Shown: positions 20,599 through 30,004 of the stretch, one piece after another
Position numbering within the stretch: the stretch's first letter is position 1
Layout: the number at the start of each line of letters is the position of its first letter
NCBI RefSeq assembly: GCF_963676485.1
Contig: NZ_OY781114.1
Span: forward strand, 3,488,501 to 3,552,500
DNA: 64,000 nt
Source of the DNA: an uncultured Cohaesibacter sp.
GTDB lineage: Bacteria > Pseudomonadota > Alphaproteobacteria > Rhizobiales > Cohaesibacteraceae
Reading direction: 5' to 3'
The notes under the pieces: model-generated
Told to the model about the DNA's origin: nothing
The model's input: the letters and a program-made list of their open reading frames with translations, nothing else
Databases searched by the model: none
Made by a program: the position numbers and the translations under genes

Positions 20599-21153
20599 TC
20601 AAGCGAGCTTGCTCATGAAGTTGGCGAAGGTCATCAGGCCTTCGGGCCATGGGCCTTGTCCGCTATGCTCGTTGATATGGCCGGTGTCGCCCGCATCGAT
20701 AAAGGTCGATCCCCATTTCCGCCCAAAATGCTCTGCCGTCTCATAGGCGCAATAGGGATCATTGCGCGAGGCGACGAGAATCGACGGGAAGGGCAGAGGC
20801 TCTTCCGGTATGGGGGCAAAATGGCGAATATGCCCGGGAACATGCTCGTCGCTTTCGACATTGGGCATACCGACCAGAAAGGCTCCCTTGACGATACCCG
20901 GAGCGATGGCAGCCGCCGCCTTGACGGTTGCCACGACCCCAAGCGAATGGGCCACCAGCACCGCAGGGCGTTTTGCCTGCTCAACATCGGCAATGATCCG
21001 GCTCACCCAGCTTTCCATCTGCGGGTTGGTCCAGTCTTCTTGCTCGATGCGGCGGGCAGACTTAATCTTGTCTTCCCAACGGGATTGCCAATGGTCCGGG
21101 CCGGAATTATCCAGCCCGGGAATAATGAAAATGTCTGCTTCAGACGCCTTCAT
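20599..21153 (-). CDS. RBBP9/YdeN-type alpha/beta hydrolase
   Basis: 184-residue serine hydrolase. It starts with the family hallmark IIPGLDNSGPDHWQSRWE, has nucleophile Ser in VAHSLGVVA (about residue 70), acid Asp in ASRNDPYC (about 130) and His in DAGDTGHINEHSG (about 158). Cytoplasmic esterase-like proteins of unclear substrate. It lies 38 bases downstream of purB on the same strand and may be cotranscribed with it. Confidence 0.85.
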   Translation of the reverse strand: MKASEADIFIIPGLDNSGPDHWQSRWEDKIKSARRIEQEDWTNPQMESWVSRIIADVEQAKRPAVLVAHSLGVVATVKAAAAIAPGIVKGAFLVGMPNVESDEHVPGHIRHFAPIPEEPLPFPSILVASRNDPYCAYETAEHFGRKWGSTFIDAGDTGHINEHSGQGPWPEGLMTFANFMSKLA

Positions 21154-21191
21154 TTGAATGCCTTTCTTTCGCGCTTTCTGCCGCGTCAGTC

Positions 21192-22514
21192 TTAGCCGAA
21201 GACGCGTTTGAAGATCACATCAACATTCTTGGTGTGATAGCCCAGATCGAAGCGGCTCTTGATTTCGTCCTCTGACAGATATTGGCGGACATCGGCGTCA
21301 TTCAAGAGTTCGGTGAGGAAATCGACCTCTGCGTTGCCTGCATGGTGGTAGCTTTCCCAGACTTTCATGGCGTTGCGCTGGACGAGGCGGTAGGCATCTT
21401 CGCGGGAAGAGCCTGCCTGCGTCAGGGCGAGCAGAATGCGCTGGGAGTGAACGAGACCGCCAAGGCGGTCCATGTTGCCAACCATGCGTTCCGGATAGAC
21501 CAGCAGCTTGTCGATGACATTGGTCAGGCGCACCAGAGCAAAATCGAGCGTGACTGTAGCGTCCGGGCCGATCATGCGTTCCACGGAAGAGTGGGAGATA
21601 TCGCGCTCATGCCAGAGAGCAACATTTTCCAGTGCCGGGGTCACGGCCGAGCGCACGATGCGGGCCAGACCGGTGAGATTTTCGGTCAGGATCGGGTTGC
21701 GCTTGTGCGGCATCGCTGAAGAGCCCTTCTGGCCCTTGGAGAAGAATTCCTCGGCTTCCAGAACTTCGGTGCGCTGCAGGTGGCGGATCTCGATTGCGAC
21801 GCGCTCCACGGAAGAGGCGACAACACCCAATGTGGCAAAGAACATGGCGTGACGGTCACGCGGGATAACCTGAGTGGAAACCGGCTCGGCAGACAGCCCC
21901 ATGGCTTCAGCCACATGCTCTTCCACGCTTGGATCAATGTTGGCGAAGGTGCCTACCGCACCGGAAATGGCGCAAGTGGCGATTTCTTCGCGGGCGGCGA
22001 TGAGGCGCTTCTTGCAGCGATCAAACTCGGCATAGGCTTCAGCCATCTTGAGGCCGAAGGTAACCGGCTCGGCATGGATGCCGTGGGAGCGGCCGATGCA
22101 GACGGTATCCTTATGCTCCATAGCACGGCGCTTGATGGCGTCCAGAAGCTTGTCGATGTCGGCTAGCAGCAGATCGGCAGCGCGGGTCAGCTGCACGTTG
22201 AAGCAGGTGTCCAGCACATCTGAAGAGGTCATGCCCTGATGCACGAAGCGGGAATCCGGCCCGATGAACTCTGCCAGATGCGTGAGGAATGCGATCACGT
22301 CATGCTTGGTTTCGCGTTCGATCTCATCGATACGGTCAATATCGAATTTGGCAGCTCCCCCTTTTTCCCAAATGGTTTTCGCTGCGCTTTCCGGGATGAC
22401 ACCCAGCTTTGCCAGCGCATCGCATGCGTGGGCTTCGATTTCGAACCAGATGCGGAATTTGGTTTCCGGGGACCATATGTCGGTCATCTCGGAACGGGAA
22501 TAACGTGGGATCAT
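21192..22514 (-). CDS. purB: Adenylosuccinate lyase
   Basis: Releases fumarate in two purine steps (SAICAR to AICAR, and adenylosuccinate to AMP). 440 residues from ATG 22514 (MIPRYSRSEMTDIW). The superfamily signature GSSAMPHKRNPIL (about 266-278) contains the catalytic serine loop, and TSSDVLDT and GRSHGIHAEP supply active-site residues. Longer upstream starts are unconserved. It forms a leftward pair with rpe (58-base gap). Confidence 0.97.
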   Translation of the reverse strand: MIPRYSRSEMTDIWSPETKFRIWFEIEAHACDALAKLGVIPESAAKTIWEKGGAAKFDIDRIDEIERETKHDVIAFLTHLAEFIGPDSRFVHQGMTSSDVLDTCFNVQLTRAADLLLADIDKLLDAIKRRAMEHKDTVCIGRSHGIHAEPVTFGLKMAEAYAEFDRCKKRLIAAREEIATCAISGAVGTFANIDPSVEEHVAEAMGLSAEPVSTQVIPRDRHAMFFATLGVVASSVERVAIEIRHLQRTEVLEAEEFFSKGQKGSSAMPHKRNPILTENLTGLARIVRSAVTPALENVALWHERDISHSSVERMIGPDATVTLDFALVRLTNVIDKLLVYPERMVGNMDRLGGLVHSQRILLALTQAGSSREDAYRLVQRNAMKVWESYHHAGNAEVDFLTELLNDADVRQYLSEDEIKSRFDLGYHTKNVDVIFKRVFG

Positions 22515-22572
22515 GTCGTTTGCCTGTTCTTGATAGGTGAAGCGCGCATCCGGGAGTTGCGCGTGAAAAAGG

Positions 22573-23250
22573 TTAGTGTTGTGCCTTTTCGGCAGATTCG
22601 CGAATGCGGGCGATATTCTCACGGTAGCCTTCAACGCCGTCACCCTTGAAGACGGCAGAACCGGCGACCAGAATATTGGCTCCGGCGGCAGCGATGAGTG
22701 GGGCCGTTTCTGGCGTTACGCCACCATCGATCTGTATGTCGATGTCGCGATCACCGATCAGTGCACGGACCTTCTTGATCTTGTCTATGGTCGAGGGGAT
22801 AAAAGACTGTCCGCCAAAGCCGGGATTGACACTCATGATGAGAACCATGTCCAGCTTGTCGAGAACATATTCAATGGCGCTTTCATGGGTCCCGGGATTC
22901 AGCGAGACGCCTGCCTTCTTGCCCATGGCCTTGACGGCCTGTAGGGAGCGGTCCAGATGCGGGCCTGCTTCGGCGTGCACTGTGATCATGTCGGAGCCCG
23001 CATCGGCAAAGTCTTGCAGATATGGATCTGCCGGTGCGATCATCAGGTGGGTATCAATGGTCTTGTCGGTATGCGGCCGGATGGCGCGGACGACTTGAGG
23101 GCCAAAGGTGATGTTGGGAACGAAATGGCCGTCCATGACGTCGACATGGATCCAGTCACAACCAGCCGCGTCGATTGCCCGCACTTCTTCGCCAAATCGC
23201 GCAAAATCGGAGGCGAGAATGGAGGGGGCGATTTTTATTGGTCGCACCAT
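22573..23250 (-). CDS. rpe: Ribulose-phosphate 3-epimerase
   Basis: Interconverts ribulose-5-phosphate and xylulose-5-phosphate in the pentose phosphate pathway. 225-residue TIM barrel with [17 protein letters not shown], metal and catalytic residues in [29 protein letters not shown] and [10 protein letters not shown]. Start ATG 23250 ([10 protein letters not shown]). It lies upstream of purB in the same direction. Confidence 0.96.
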   Translation of the reverse strand: MVRPIKIAPSILASDFARFGEEVRAIDAAGCDWIHVDVMDGHFVPNITFGPQVVRAIRPHTDKTIDTHLMIAPADPYLQDFADAGSDMITVHAEAGPHLDRSLQAVKAMGKKAGVSLNPGTHESAIEYVLDKLDMVLIMSVNPGFGGQSFIPSTIDKIKKVRALIGDRDIDIQIDGGVTPETAPLIAAAGANILVAGSAVFKGDGVEGYRENIARIRESAEKAQH

Positions 23251-23527
23251 GATGTCTGCTGTCCTTGAATAATCTGAATGATGCCCACGCGGTAGCATAT
23301 TGTGCTCATATGGGCAAGCAGAGAGCCGGAGATGTTGGTTTTGCCTGCTTCAGAATTTTCAAAGTGCGGGATGTGACCCGACAAGATAGCATCTGCGCAA
23401 ATATGGGCAGAGGCGGACGGGCGCGCTAAAGGGGCCGGTACGGCAATGCGGGACAACGCCGGAGAAGGGGCCTACCAAAGACCGATGATTTTCTCTTCTG
23501 AGGAGGCCGGAGGTCGTCCCTCGGCCT

Positions 23528-24001
23528 CTACTCGGTGAGCGGCAGAGAGGCGGTGTCCTTGACCGTTGAAACGACAATACGCGACTGCACGTCTGACACC
23601 AGCTCGGAATTAAGAAGCTTGTTGCGCAGGAAATTGTCATAGGACTTGATATCTTCGGTGACCACCTTGACCATATAGTCAACGGCGCCGGTTATGCGTT
23701 CGCAAATCACGACTTCCGGCCAGGTCTTGGTGAGGCGGTCAAACTCTTCCATATTCTTGCGGCTGGGCACTGCCAGCTTGACGAAGGCATAAGATACGAA
23801 GCTGAGGCCGACGGCTTCGCGATCAACGATGGCCGTGATCTGCTTGAGTACGCCGCTTTCTTTGAGCTTCTTGATCCTGCGCCAGCAGGGAGTTTGGGAC
23901 ATGCCTGACTGTTTCGCAATTTCCGCTATGGAAAGCGATGCGTCATCCTGCAGAACTTTCAGAATCCGCATATCTCCGGAATCGAGTGCTAATTTTTCCA
24001 T
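23528..24001 (-). CDS. Lrp/AsnC family transcriptional regulator
   Basis: 157 residues: N-terminal winged helix-turn-helix (about 5-65, LSIAEIAKQSGMSQTPCWRRIKKLKESGVL) and C-terminal RAM domain (about 70-150) with the GAVDYMVKVV ligand strand. Such proteins sense amino acids and form octamers on DNA. It may control its own gene or the P1 peptidase gene just downstream on the same strand; the target is not evident. Confidence 0.9.
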   Translation of the reverse strand: MEKLALDSGDMRILKVLQDDASLSIAEIAKQSGMSQTPCWRRIKKLKESGVLKQITAIVDREAVGLSFVSYAFVKLAVPSRKNMEEFDRLTKTWPEVVICERITGAVDYMVKVVTEDIKSYDNFLRNKLLNSELVSDVQSRIVVSTVKDTASLPLTE

Positions 24002-24195
24002 TATTTACTCACTTGAGAAGAAATTCTTCTAAAAGCTAATCAGAAAATAAGGGTTTGTATATATCAATTTTGGTTCAACTGTCAAAAAGGGGAAAAATCC
24101 GTTTTTGACAGGGAGGCAGGCTCTATGGGGCGGTCTGGAGATTAAGCATTCCAAGAAATCCTTAAAATTTCAAAGTCTTAAAAGATGTCTGCCGC

Positions 24196-25203
24196 CTATT
24201 TTTGATATTTCTCCTGCCAGGTCGGGAAAATATCATTGGCTCTGGGTTGGGCTTCGTAGATGCCGCGGGCAATGGCTCGTGCCATGGTTGCGGCAGCGAG
24301 CGCACCAAGTTCGATGAAGGCGTCGTCTTGATCCGGCATATCCTTGCGTCCTGTGGATAGCGCAAAGATGAGATCGCCGTCCATTGGGGTGTGAGATGGC
24401 CAGAGTGCGTGGGCAAAGCCATCGTGGGCCATGATCGCCAGTCTTCTCGCTGCGGCCTTGGTGAGCTTTGCATCTGTGGCGATGATACCGATGGTGGTGT
24501 TGGTGTTCTGGCTGCGGGCGTCTTTCATGGCATCCATCTTGGTTCTGGGCAAGGCCACATTGGCAGGCATTGAAGCAGGCAGTCCAATGCCGCCAAATTC
24601 CCTGTTCTGCTCGAAGGGGGCTGCCCAGAAATTGGGGCTATCCCCCATTGTGGCCTGCCCCAAGGCATTGACAGCAACCAGCGCGCCGATGGTGATGCCG
24701 GAAGGCGTGCGCATCGAAGCCGAGCCCAGCCCCCCTTTGAGGCCAGCTATGAGGGCGCCAGTGCCCGCGCCATGGCTGCCAAGCGCAAAGGTATCGGATA
24801 CCTGTTCGGCAGCCAGCCACCCCAGATCCCAGTAGGGGCTTTTATGTCCCCAATCCTTGTTGCCGCCATTGGTCAGGTCGAAGAGGATTGCAGCCGGCAC
24901 AATCGGTACGCATACAGGGCCGACAGCATAGCCGCGCCCCTGTTCCTTCAGGAAGCCTTGCACCCCTCCTGCCGCATCCAGCCCGAATGCAGAGCCGCCA
25001 GAAAGGGTCAGGGCATCTATGCGTTCCACTGTCTGGTCGGGCGCCAGCAGATCCGTATCGCGGGTGCCCGGTGCTCCGCCCATAACGGCGTAGGAGGCAA
25101 CCATCGGCTCTTCGCAGATCAGCGTTGTTGTGCCTGATTTCAAGGTTTCATCGGTTGCGTTGCCAACCAGAATACCGTCGATGTCTGTGATGAGATTCCT
25201 CAT
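24196..25203 (-). CDS. P1 family (DmpA/NylC-type) autoprocessing peptidase
   Basis: 335-residue N-terminal-nucleophile hydrolase. It starts with RNLITDIDGILVGNATD, shows the DALTLSGGSAFGLDAAGGV substrate loop, and contains NTTIGIIATDAKLTK (235-249). By analogy with NylC (Asn-Thr cleavage), self-cleavage is predicted between Asn235 and Thr236, making Thr236 the nucleophile. Relatives hydrolyse beta-peptides, D-amino-acid amides or cyclic amide oligomers. Lrp is next upstream, 194 bases away. Confidence 0.85.
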   Translation of the reverse strand: MRNLITDIDGILVGNATDETLKSGTTTLICEEPMVASYAVMGGAPGTRDTDLLAPDQTVERIDALTLSGGSAFGLDAAGGVQGFLKEQGRGYAVGPVCVPIVPAAILFDLTNGGNKDWGHKSPYWDLGWLAAEQVSDTFALGSHGAGTGALIAGLKGGLGSASMRTPSGITIGALVAVNALGQATMGDSPNFWAAPFEQNREFGGIGLPASMPANVALPRTKMDAMKDARSQNTNTTIGIIATDAKLTKAAARRLAIMAHDGFAHALWPSHTPMDGDLIFALSTGRKDMPDQDDAFIELGALAAATMARAIARGIYEAQPRANDIFPTWQEKYQK

Positions 25204-25333
25204 GGAGCCGTCCGGGATTTTGCTTTGGGGCGGGTGATGGGCATGGCGATCAAGGCACTATAGGCGCACCGACCAGAAAAAAGGAAGGGCGTAAAGGGAT
25301 GGCGGAAAGAAAGACTGAAAGAAAAGCCAAAAA

Positions 25334-25362
25334 GAAAGCCCCTCGCAGAGGGGCTTTCTCCT
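25334..25362. terminator. Bidirectional terminator after livK
   Basis: GAAAGCCCCTC (25334-25344), loop GCA, and exact complement GAGGGGCTTTC (25348-25358). It lies between the livK stop on the minus strand and the start of the P1 peptidase gene and can end the liv transcript. Confidence 0.85.
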
Positions 25363-25424
25363 ATGTTTCAAGCTCTTGTGTCTCAAGCAAACAAGCCTAG
25401 GCTTTGCTTGCGCGAAAGTGAGGC

Positions 25425-26531
25425 TTATTTGTAGCTATATTTGCCTTCGCTCCATTTGTACCAGACATAGCCTGGCAGGGTGACGTCGCCTTTGTCGTCG
25501 AAGGACAGGTTGCCCAGAACGGTCGGGAATTCCCCGGAATTCAGCGCTTCATTGACAGCGTCATAGTCGGTGGAACCGGCAGCCTTGACTGCGTCGACAT
25601 AGGCCTGGATCGCGGCATAGGTGTAGAGCACATAGCCCTCGGTGGTCAGGCCCTTTTTCTTGAATTCTTCAACGACCGGAGCTGCTTCCGGGTTCAGAGC
25701 CGGATCCGGAGAGAAGGTCATCAGGGTGCCTTCACCAGCATCGCCGGTGATGGACCAGTATTCGTCGGTCACCAGAGCGTCACCGGAAATCAGCACAGTG
25801 TCCATGCCCTGGTTGCGCATCTGGCGCACGATCAGGCCTGCTTCCGTGTGATAGCCACCAACATACAATGCATCGATCTTGGCCTGTTTCAGCTTGGAGA
25901 CCAGCGCGGTGTAGTCTTTTTCACCAGCAGTGTAGGCTTCGTACATGACAACTTTGCCGCCGAGGGCTTCAAACGCTGCTTTGGTCTGGTCAGCCAGGCC
26001 TTTACCATAGGCGGTTTTGTCCTGGATGATGGCAACATTCTTGTCTCTGAATTCATCCCAGAGCAGTTTGCCGGCCACTTCACCCTGCTGGTCATCACGA
26101 CCGCAAACACGGTAGGTGCCGCCATCCGGATTCGGGCGTTCGTCGGTGAATTTGGGGTTGGTGGAAGCCGGAGAAATCTGCACGATGCCTTCTTCAGCAT
26201 AAACGGAAGATGCCGGAATAGAAGAGCCTGAGCAGAAGTGGCCAGCCATGAAGGTTACGCCTTTACCAACCATCTGGTTGGCAACCGCAACAGCCTGTTT
26301 CGGGTCACATGCGTCGTCGCCTATTTCAAGCTTGAGCATTTCACCATTCACGCCGCCAGCAGCGTTAATGTCCTCAACAGCCTGTTCAGCACCGATCCTC
26401 ATCTGCTGACCGAAGGACGCATACTGACCGGTCATCGGACCAGCGGTCGCGATGATGATTTCAGCGAATGCCCCACTGGTCATTGCGATGGAGCCTGCGA
26501 GTGCGACGCCTGCCAAAAGTAGTTTTTTCAT
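25425..26531 (-). CDS. livK: Branched-chain amino-acid ABC transporter substrate-binding protein
   Basis: Periplasmic binding protein of type I fold, 368 residues, with a Sec signal peptide (about 1-23, cleavage after AFA). It shows IATAGPMTGQYASFGQQM (start of the mature domain), GDDACDPKQAVAVANQMV, GHFCSGSSIPAS, where the ligand-binding Ser/Thr sit, and a Cys pair (about 54 and 79, typical of Liv proteins). Last gene of the liv operon, 238 bases after the DUF6867 gene, so it may also have its own promoter. LivK versus LivJ is not distinguishable. Confidence 0.93.
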   Translation of the reverse strand: MKKLLLAGVALAGSIAMTSGAFAEIIIATAGPMTGQYASFGQQMRIGAEQAVEDINAAGGVNGEMLKLEIGDDACDPKQAVAVANQMVGKGVTFMAGHFCSGSSIPASSVYAEEGIVQISPASTNPKFTDERPNPDGGTYRVCGRDDQQGEVAGKLLWDEFRDKNVAIIQDKTAYGKGLADQTKAAFEALGGKVVMYEAYTAGEKDYTALVSKLKQAKIDALYVGGYHTEAGLIVRQMRNQGMDTVLISGDALVTDEYWSITGDAGEGTLMTFSPDPALNPEAAPVVEEFKKKGLTTEGYVLYTYAAIQAYVDAVKAAGSTDYDAVNEALNSGEFPTVLGNLSFDDKGDVTLPGYVWYKWSEGKYSYK

Positions 26532-26769
26532 AAAAACTCTCCCATAGAGATGTTTGCAATGTTCCGCTGCACCTTGTTTGGCGGCGCAGCTATTCTGGTG
26601 TGATTATTATTGAACCTTACGGTCATGTGAGTTTGGCCATTTCTTCAGATTATGGAATGAAAAGGCCTCCCTCTTTGGGCCCGACAGCAATGCAAGGCAA
26701 ATATCCCCACGACTTGCTGCGGTAGGACAGTGGCGCTGACCGCCACCATCAATCTTGATGCAAATTGGC

Positions 26770-27108
26770 TTAACCCTCGCGCTCTTTCCATGTAAGAGGG
26801 CTGACTTTTTCATAGAGCCAATGATACTGATTCACCATCTGGTTGGTTCGGGTAAACCGGAAGCCAAGCCAGCAAATGATCAATAGGATGATCAGATCGA
26901 CAAGATAATAGTGAAGCGAAAGCAGGGTGCCTTCGAACAGGGCAAAATGCAGGAACCGCACGGCAGCCGCCAGCAGGATCATGTAGCTTATGATCTGCGA
27001 GGTTGGCTTCCAGGTGTTTGCTATGGCGCGGCCAGCCATCCAGGCAGCTCCGCCACCAAGGCAAATCGTAACCAGCAGAAGGGTTCCAAAAGAAACTTCC
27101 CAAAGCAT
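26770..27108 (-). CDS. DUF6867 family membrane protein in liv operon
   Basis: 112 residues with three transmembrane helices (about 5-27, 38-58 and 66-85) and a C-terminal segment with many aromatic residues (MVNQYHWLYEKVSPLTWKEREG). Proteins of this family occur beside livF in many Hyphomicrobiales; their role in transport is unknown. 14 bases after livF, same direction. Confidence 0.8.
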   Translation of the reverse strand: MLWEVSFGTLLLVTICLGGGAAWMAGRAIANTWKPTSQIISYMILLAAAVRFLHFALFEGTLLSLHYYLVDLIILLIICWLGFRFTRTNQMVNQYHWLYEKVSPLTWKEREG

Positions 27109-27122
27109 TGATCTTTCCTCTC

Positions 27123-27848
27123 TTAATGCCGTCCGCCTTCAAGGTAGGCTGCTTGAACTTCCGGATTGGAGAGAAGTTCCTTGCCGCCACCCGACATGGT
27201 AATCTGGCCGTTGATCATGACATAGCCACGATGCGCAAGCCGCAGGGCGTGATAGGCGTTCTGTTCGACGAGGAAAACGGTCAAACCCTGTTTCTCGTTC
27301 AGTTCCTTGACAACCTCGAAGATCTGCTTGACCACGAGCGGAGCAAGCCCCAGAGACGGCTCATCCAGCATCAGCAATTTGGGGCGGGCCATGAGGGCGC
27401 GTCCGATTGCGAGCATTTGCTGTTCGCCACCCGAGAGGGTGCCGCCGCGTTGGCTCTGGCGTTTTTCGAGGATCGGGAACAGATCGTAGACCATGCGCAG
27501 ATCTTCATCGAAATGCGCATAGTCGATCACGGCAGCTCCCATCTGAAGATTCTCCAGAACCGTCATGCGACCAAAGATGCGGCGTCCTTCCGGAGACTGG
27601 GCAATGGCCTTCTTGACGATCTGGTGGGTTGGCAGGGCGGTGATATTCTCACCATCATAGATGATCTGTCCTTCGCGGGCGCGGGTCACGCCACAGATGG
27701 TCATCATGGTGGTGGATTTGCCTGCACCGTTTGCGCCAATGACCGTTACGATTTCACCGCGGTGCACATCAAGATCAATGCCGCGCAAGGCAACGATCTT
27801 GCCATAGTAGGTTTTAACGCCCTTGAGGCTGAGGAGAACATCACTCAT
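27123..27848 (-). CDS. livF: Branched-chain amino-acid ABC transporter ATP-binding protein LivF
   Basis: 241-residue ATPase: Walker A GANGAGKST (about 38-46), signature LSGGEQQML (about 140), Walker B LLMLDEPSLGLAP. The SLGLAP after Walker B is typical of LivF. Pairs with LivG on the cytoplasmic face of LivHM. Overlaps the livG stop by four bases. Confidence 0.96.
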   Translation of the reverse strand: MSDVLLSLKGVKTYYGKIVALRGIDLDVHRGEIVTVIGANGAGKSTTMMTICGVTRAREGQIIYDGENITALPTHQIVKKAIAQSPEGRRIFGRMTVLENLQMGAAVIDYAHFDEDLRMVYDLFPILEKRQSQRGGTLSGGEQQMLAIGRALMARPKLLMLDEPSLGLAPLVVKQIFEVVKELNEKQGLTVFLVEQNAYHALRLAHRGYVMINGQITMSGGGKELLSNPEVQAAYLEGGRH

Positions 27849-28714
27849 GACACGGCTCCCTCTTTATGCCCGACTTTGGCTTCGGCTTCGGCAACTTCGA
27901 CTTCATCGTCATCAACGCCCAGATAAGCGGCGATAACGCGCGGATCATTCTGAACGAAATTCGCGTCGCCGTCAGAAATCTTGACACCATAGTCAAGCAC
28001 CACGACGTGATCCGAGATTTCCATCACCATGGACATGTCATGCTCGATGAGCAGAACGGCTGTCTTGTCGATATCGCGAATGGAATGGAGCAGGCCGTTG
28101 AGCTCGCTCGTCTCACGCGGATTGAGGCCAGCGGCCGGTTCGTCAAGGCACAACAGTTCAGGGTTGGTGCACATGGCTCTGGCGATCTCGAGGCGCCGCT
28201 GATCTCCATAAGGCAGGTCTGCTGCCGGATCATCGGCACGATCAATCAGATTGATGCGCTCAAGCCACTCAGTCGCTTTCTTTACCGAGTTGTCCTCGGA
28301 TTTGCGGAAAGACTTGATGCCGAAGATACCGCCAATCGAAAAGATCGAGTCTTTCATCAGCTTGTTGTGCTGGGCGATCATCAGGTTTTCCAGCACGGTC
28401 ATGCCGCCGAACAGGCGAATATTCTGGAAGGTTCGGGCGACACGCGCGTGGTGGGCGATCTCGAAATCGGGAATCCGTTCCAGCAGGAATTCCTGTCCGT
28501 TTTCCCGCTTCATCGTGATACGCCCTTCTGTGGGCTTATAGAAGCCGGTGACACAGTTGAAGACGGTGGTCTTTCCCGCACCGTTTGGGCCGATGAGAGC
28601 TGTGATGTCTTCGCGTCCGACCTCAAAGGAGAGGTCATCAACTGCGACCAGACCGCCAAAGCGCATGGTGAGATGCTCAACGGTCAGGATTGGATTATCT
28701 TGCCAACTGGTCAT
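27845..28714 (-). CDS. livG: Branched-chain amino-acid ABC transporter ATP-binding protein LivG
   Basis: 289-residue ATPase: Walker A GPNGAGKTT (about 42-50), LPYGDQRRLEIARAM signature of LivG, Walker B LLCLDEPAAGLNPRETSEL. It has the usual LivG insertion between Walker A and the signature and an unusual acidic C-terminal tail (VDDDEVEVAEAEAKVG) of about 25 residues. Four-base overlaps with livM and livF. Confidence 0.96.
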   Translation of the reverse strand: MTSWQDNPILTVEHLTMRFGGLVAVDDLSFEVGREDITALIGPNGAGKTTVFNCVTGFYKPTEGRITMKRENGQEFLLERIPDFEIAHHARVARTFQNIRLFGGMTVLENLMIAQHNKLMKDSIFSIGGIFGIKSFRKSEDNSVKKATEWLERINLIDRADDPAADLPYGDQRRLEIARAMCTNPELLCLDEPAAGLNPRETSELNGLLHSIRDIDKTAVLLIEHDMSMVMEISDHVVVLDYGVKISDGDANFVQNDPRVIAAYLGVDDDEVEVAEAEAKVGHKEGAVS

Positions 28715-30003
28715 CCTTCACCCTCCGCTACGAGATCTCCGGACACGGATTTCTTCTCCTTGAGGAACACCGAAGGCGCTCTGCTGGAGACAATGCCGCG
28801 TGGTTTCCAGATCATGATTCCGACCATCAGAAGGCCGAAGACGAGCATGCGCAGATCTTCCAGATCACGGAAGACCTCGAAGCCGCCAATCATGACGAGC
28901 GAGGCGACGACAACGCCCAACTGGCTGCCGAGCCCCCCCAGAACCACGATGGCCAGAATGATGGCCGATTCCATGAAGGTGAAACTTTCCGGAGAAATGA
29001 AACCCTGCCTTGTGGCGAAGAAAGCGCCCGCAAAGCCGCCGAACATGGCACCCAGAGCAAAGGCTGTCAGCTTGGTGTTGGTGGTGTTGATACCCAGTGA
29101 CCGGCAGGCAATCTCGTCTTCACGCAAGGCTTCCCAGGCGCGTCCGATTGGCAACTTTCGCAGACGCATGGTCACGAAGTTGGTTATCAGGGCGAGGATC
29201 AGGATGAGATAGAAGAGAAAGATGATCCGGTGCATTGAGGAATAGTGAAGCCCGAAGAAGTCCGCAAATCCGTTCTTGCGGGTGAATTCCAGCCCGAAGA
29301 AAGAAGGGCGAGGAATGCGCGAGATACCATCCGGGCCACCGGTGAATTCATACCAGTTGAGCAGCACGACACGAATGATTTCCCCGAATGCCAGGGTCAC
29401 AATCGCCAGATAGTCGCCGCGAAGGCGCAAGACGGGGAAGCCAAGGATCATGCCCCAGAAGGCTGCCAGAATGCCGGCAAGCGGCAGACAGATCCAGAAG
29501 GACAGGCCAAAATAATGCGCGAACAGGGCGTAGGAATAGGCGCCGACCGCGTAAAAGGCTACATATCCAAGGTCGAGCAGGCCAGCCAGTCCGACCACGA
29601 TATTAAGGCCCCAGCCAAGCATGATGTAGGTCAGTACCAGAATGCCCATATCGATGACATACCGGTTGCCATAGAATGGCAAAGTGACTGCGAAGAGCAG
29701 AAGCAACGGACCGACGAGTTTGCCGATCTTGCCGACTGTATCCTGCTTGGGCAGCATGGCGTTCATGGCATTGGCAACCGGGTTGTTGCCGCGCCAGATG
29801 AGAAGGCTCATGGCAAGGCGACCGACGAAGACGACGCCCACCATCCATGCGACGAGACCCCACTGGCCCACAATGACCAGTCCGCCCTGTTCTGTCTTGG
29901 TGCGCAAGCCAACCAGAATGGAAGCGAGCAGAAGGGTAATCACCGCTGCGAGGGCCGCGTCTTTCAACGCAGCGCCAACGCGCGTTTGCAAGAAGTTTGA
30001 CAT
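28711..30003 (-). CDS. livM: Branched-chain amino-acid ABC transporter permease LivM
   Basis: 430-residue inner-membrane permease with about ten hydrophobic helices and the transporter loop LPIGRAWEALREDEIACRSLGIN (about 312-334) that docks on LivG/LivF. The start is ATG 30003 (MSNFLQTRVG); a ten-residue extension overlapping livH is possible but unlikely. One base separates it from the livH stop. Confidence 0.95.
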   Translation of the reverse strand: MSNFLQTRVGAALKDAALAAVITLLLASILVGLRTKTEQGGLVIVGQWGLVAWMVGVVFVGRLAMSLLIWRGNNPVANAMNAMLPKQDTVGKIGKLVGPLLLLFAVTLPFYGNRYVIDMGILVLTYIMLGWGLNIVVGLAGLLDLGYVAFYAVGAYSYALFAHYFGLSFWICLPLAGILAAFWGMILGFPVLRLRGDYLAIVTLAFGEIIRVVLLNWYEFTGGPDGISRIPRPSFFGLEFTRKNGFADFFGLHYSSMHRIIFLFYLILILALITNFVTMRLRKLPIGRAWEALREDEIACRSLGINTTNTKLTAFALGAMFGGFAGAFFATRQGFISPESFTFMESAIILAIVVLGGLGSQLGVVVASLVMIGGFEVFRDLEDLRMLVFGLLMVGIMIWKPRGIVSSRAPSVFLKEKKSVSGDLVAEGEG

Positions 30004-30004
30004 A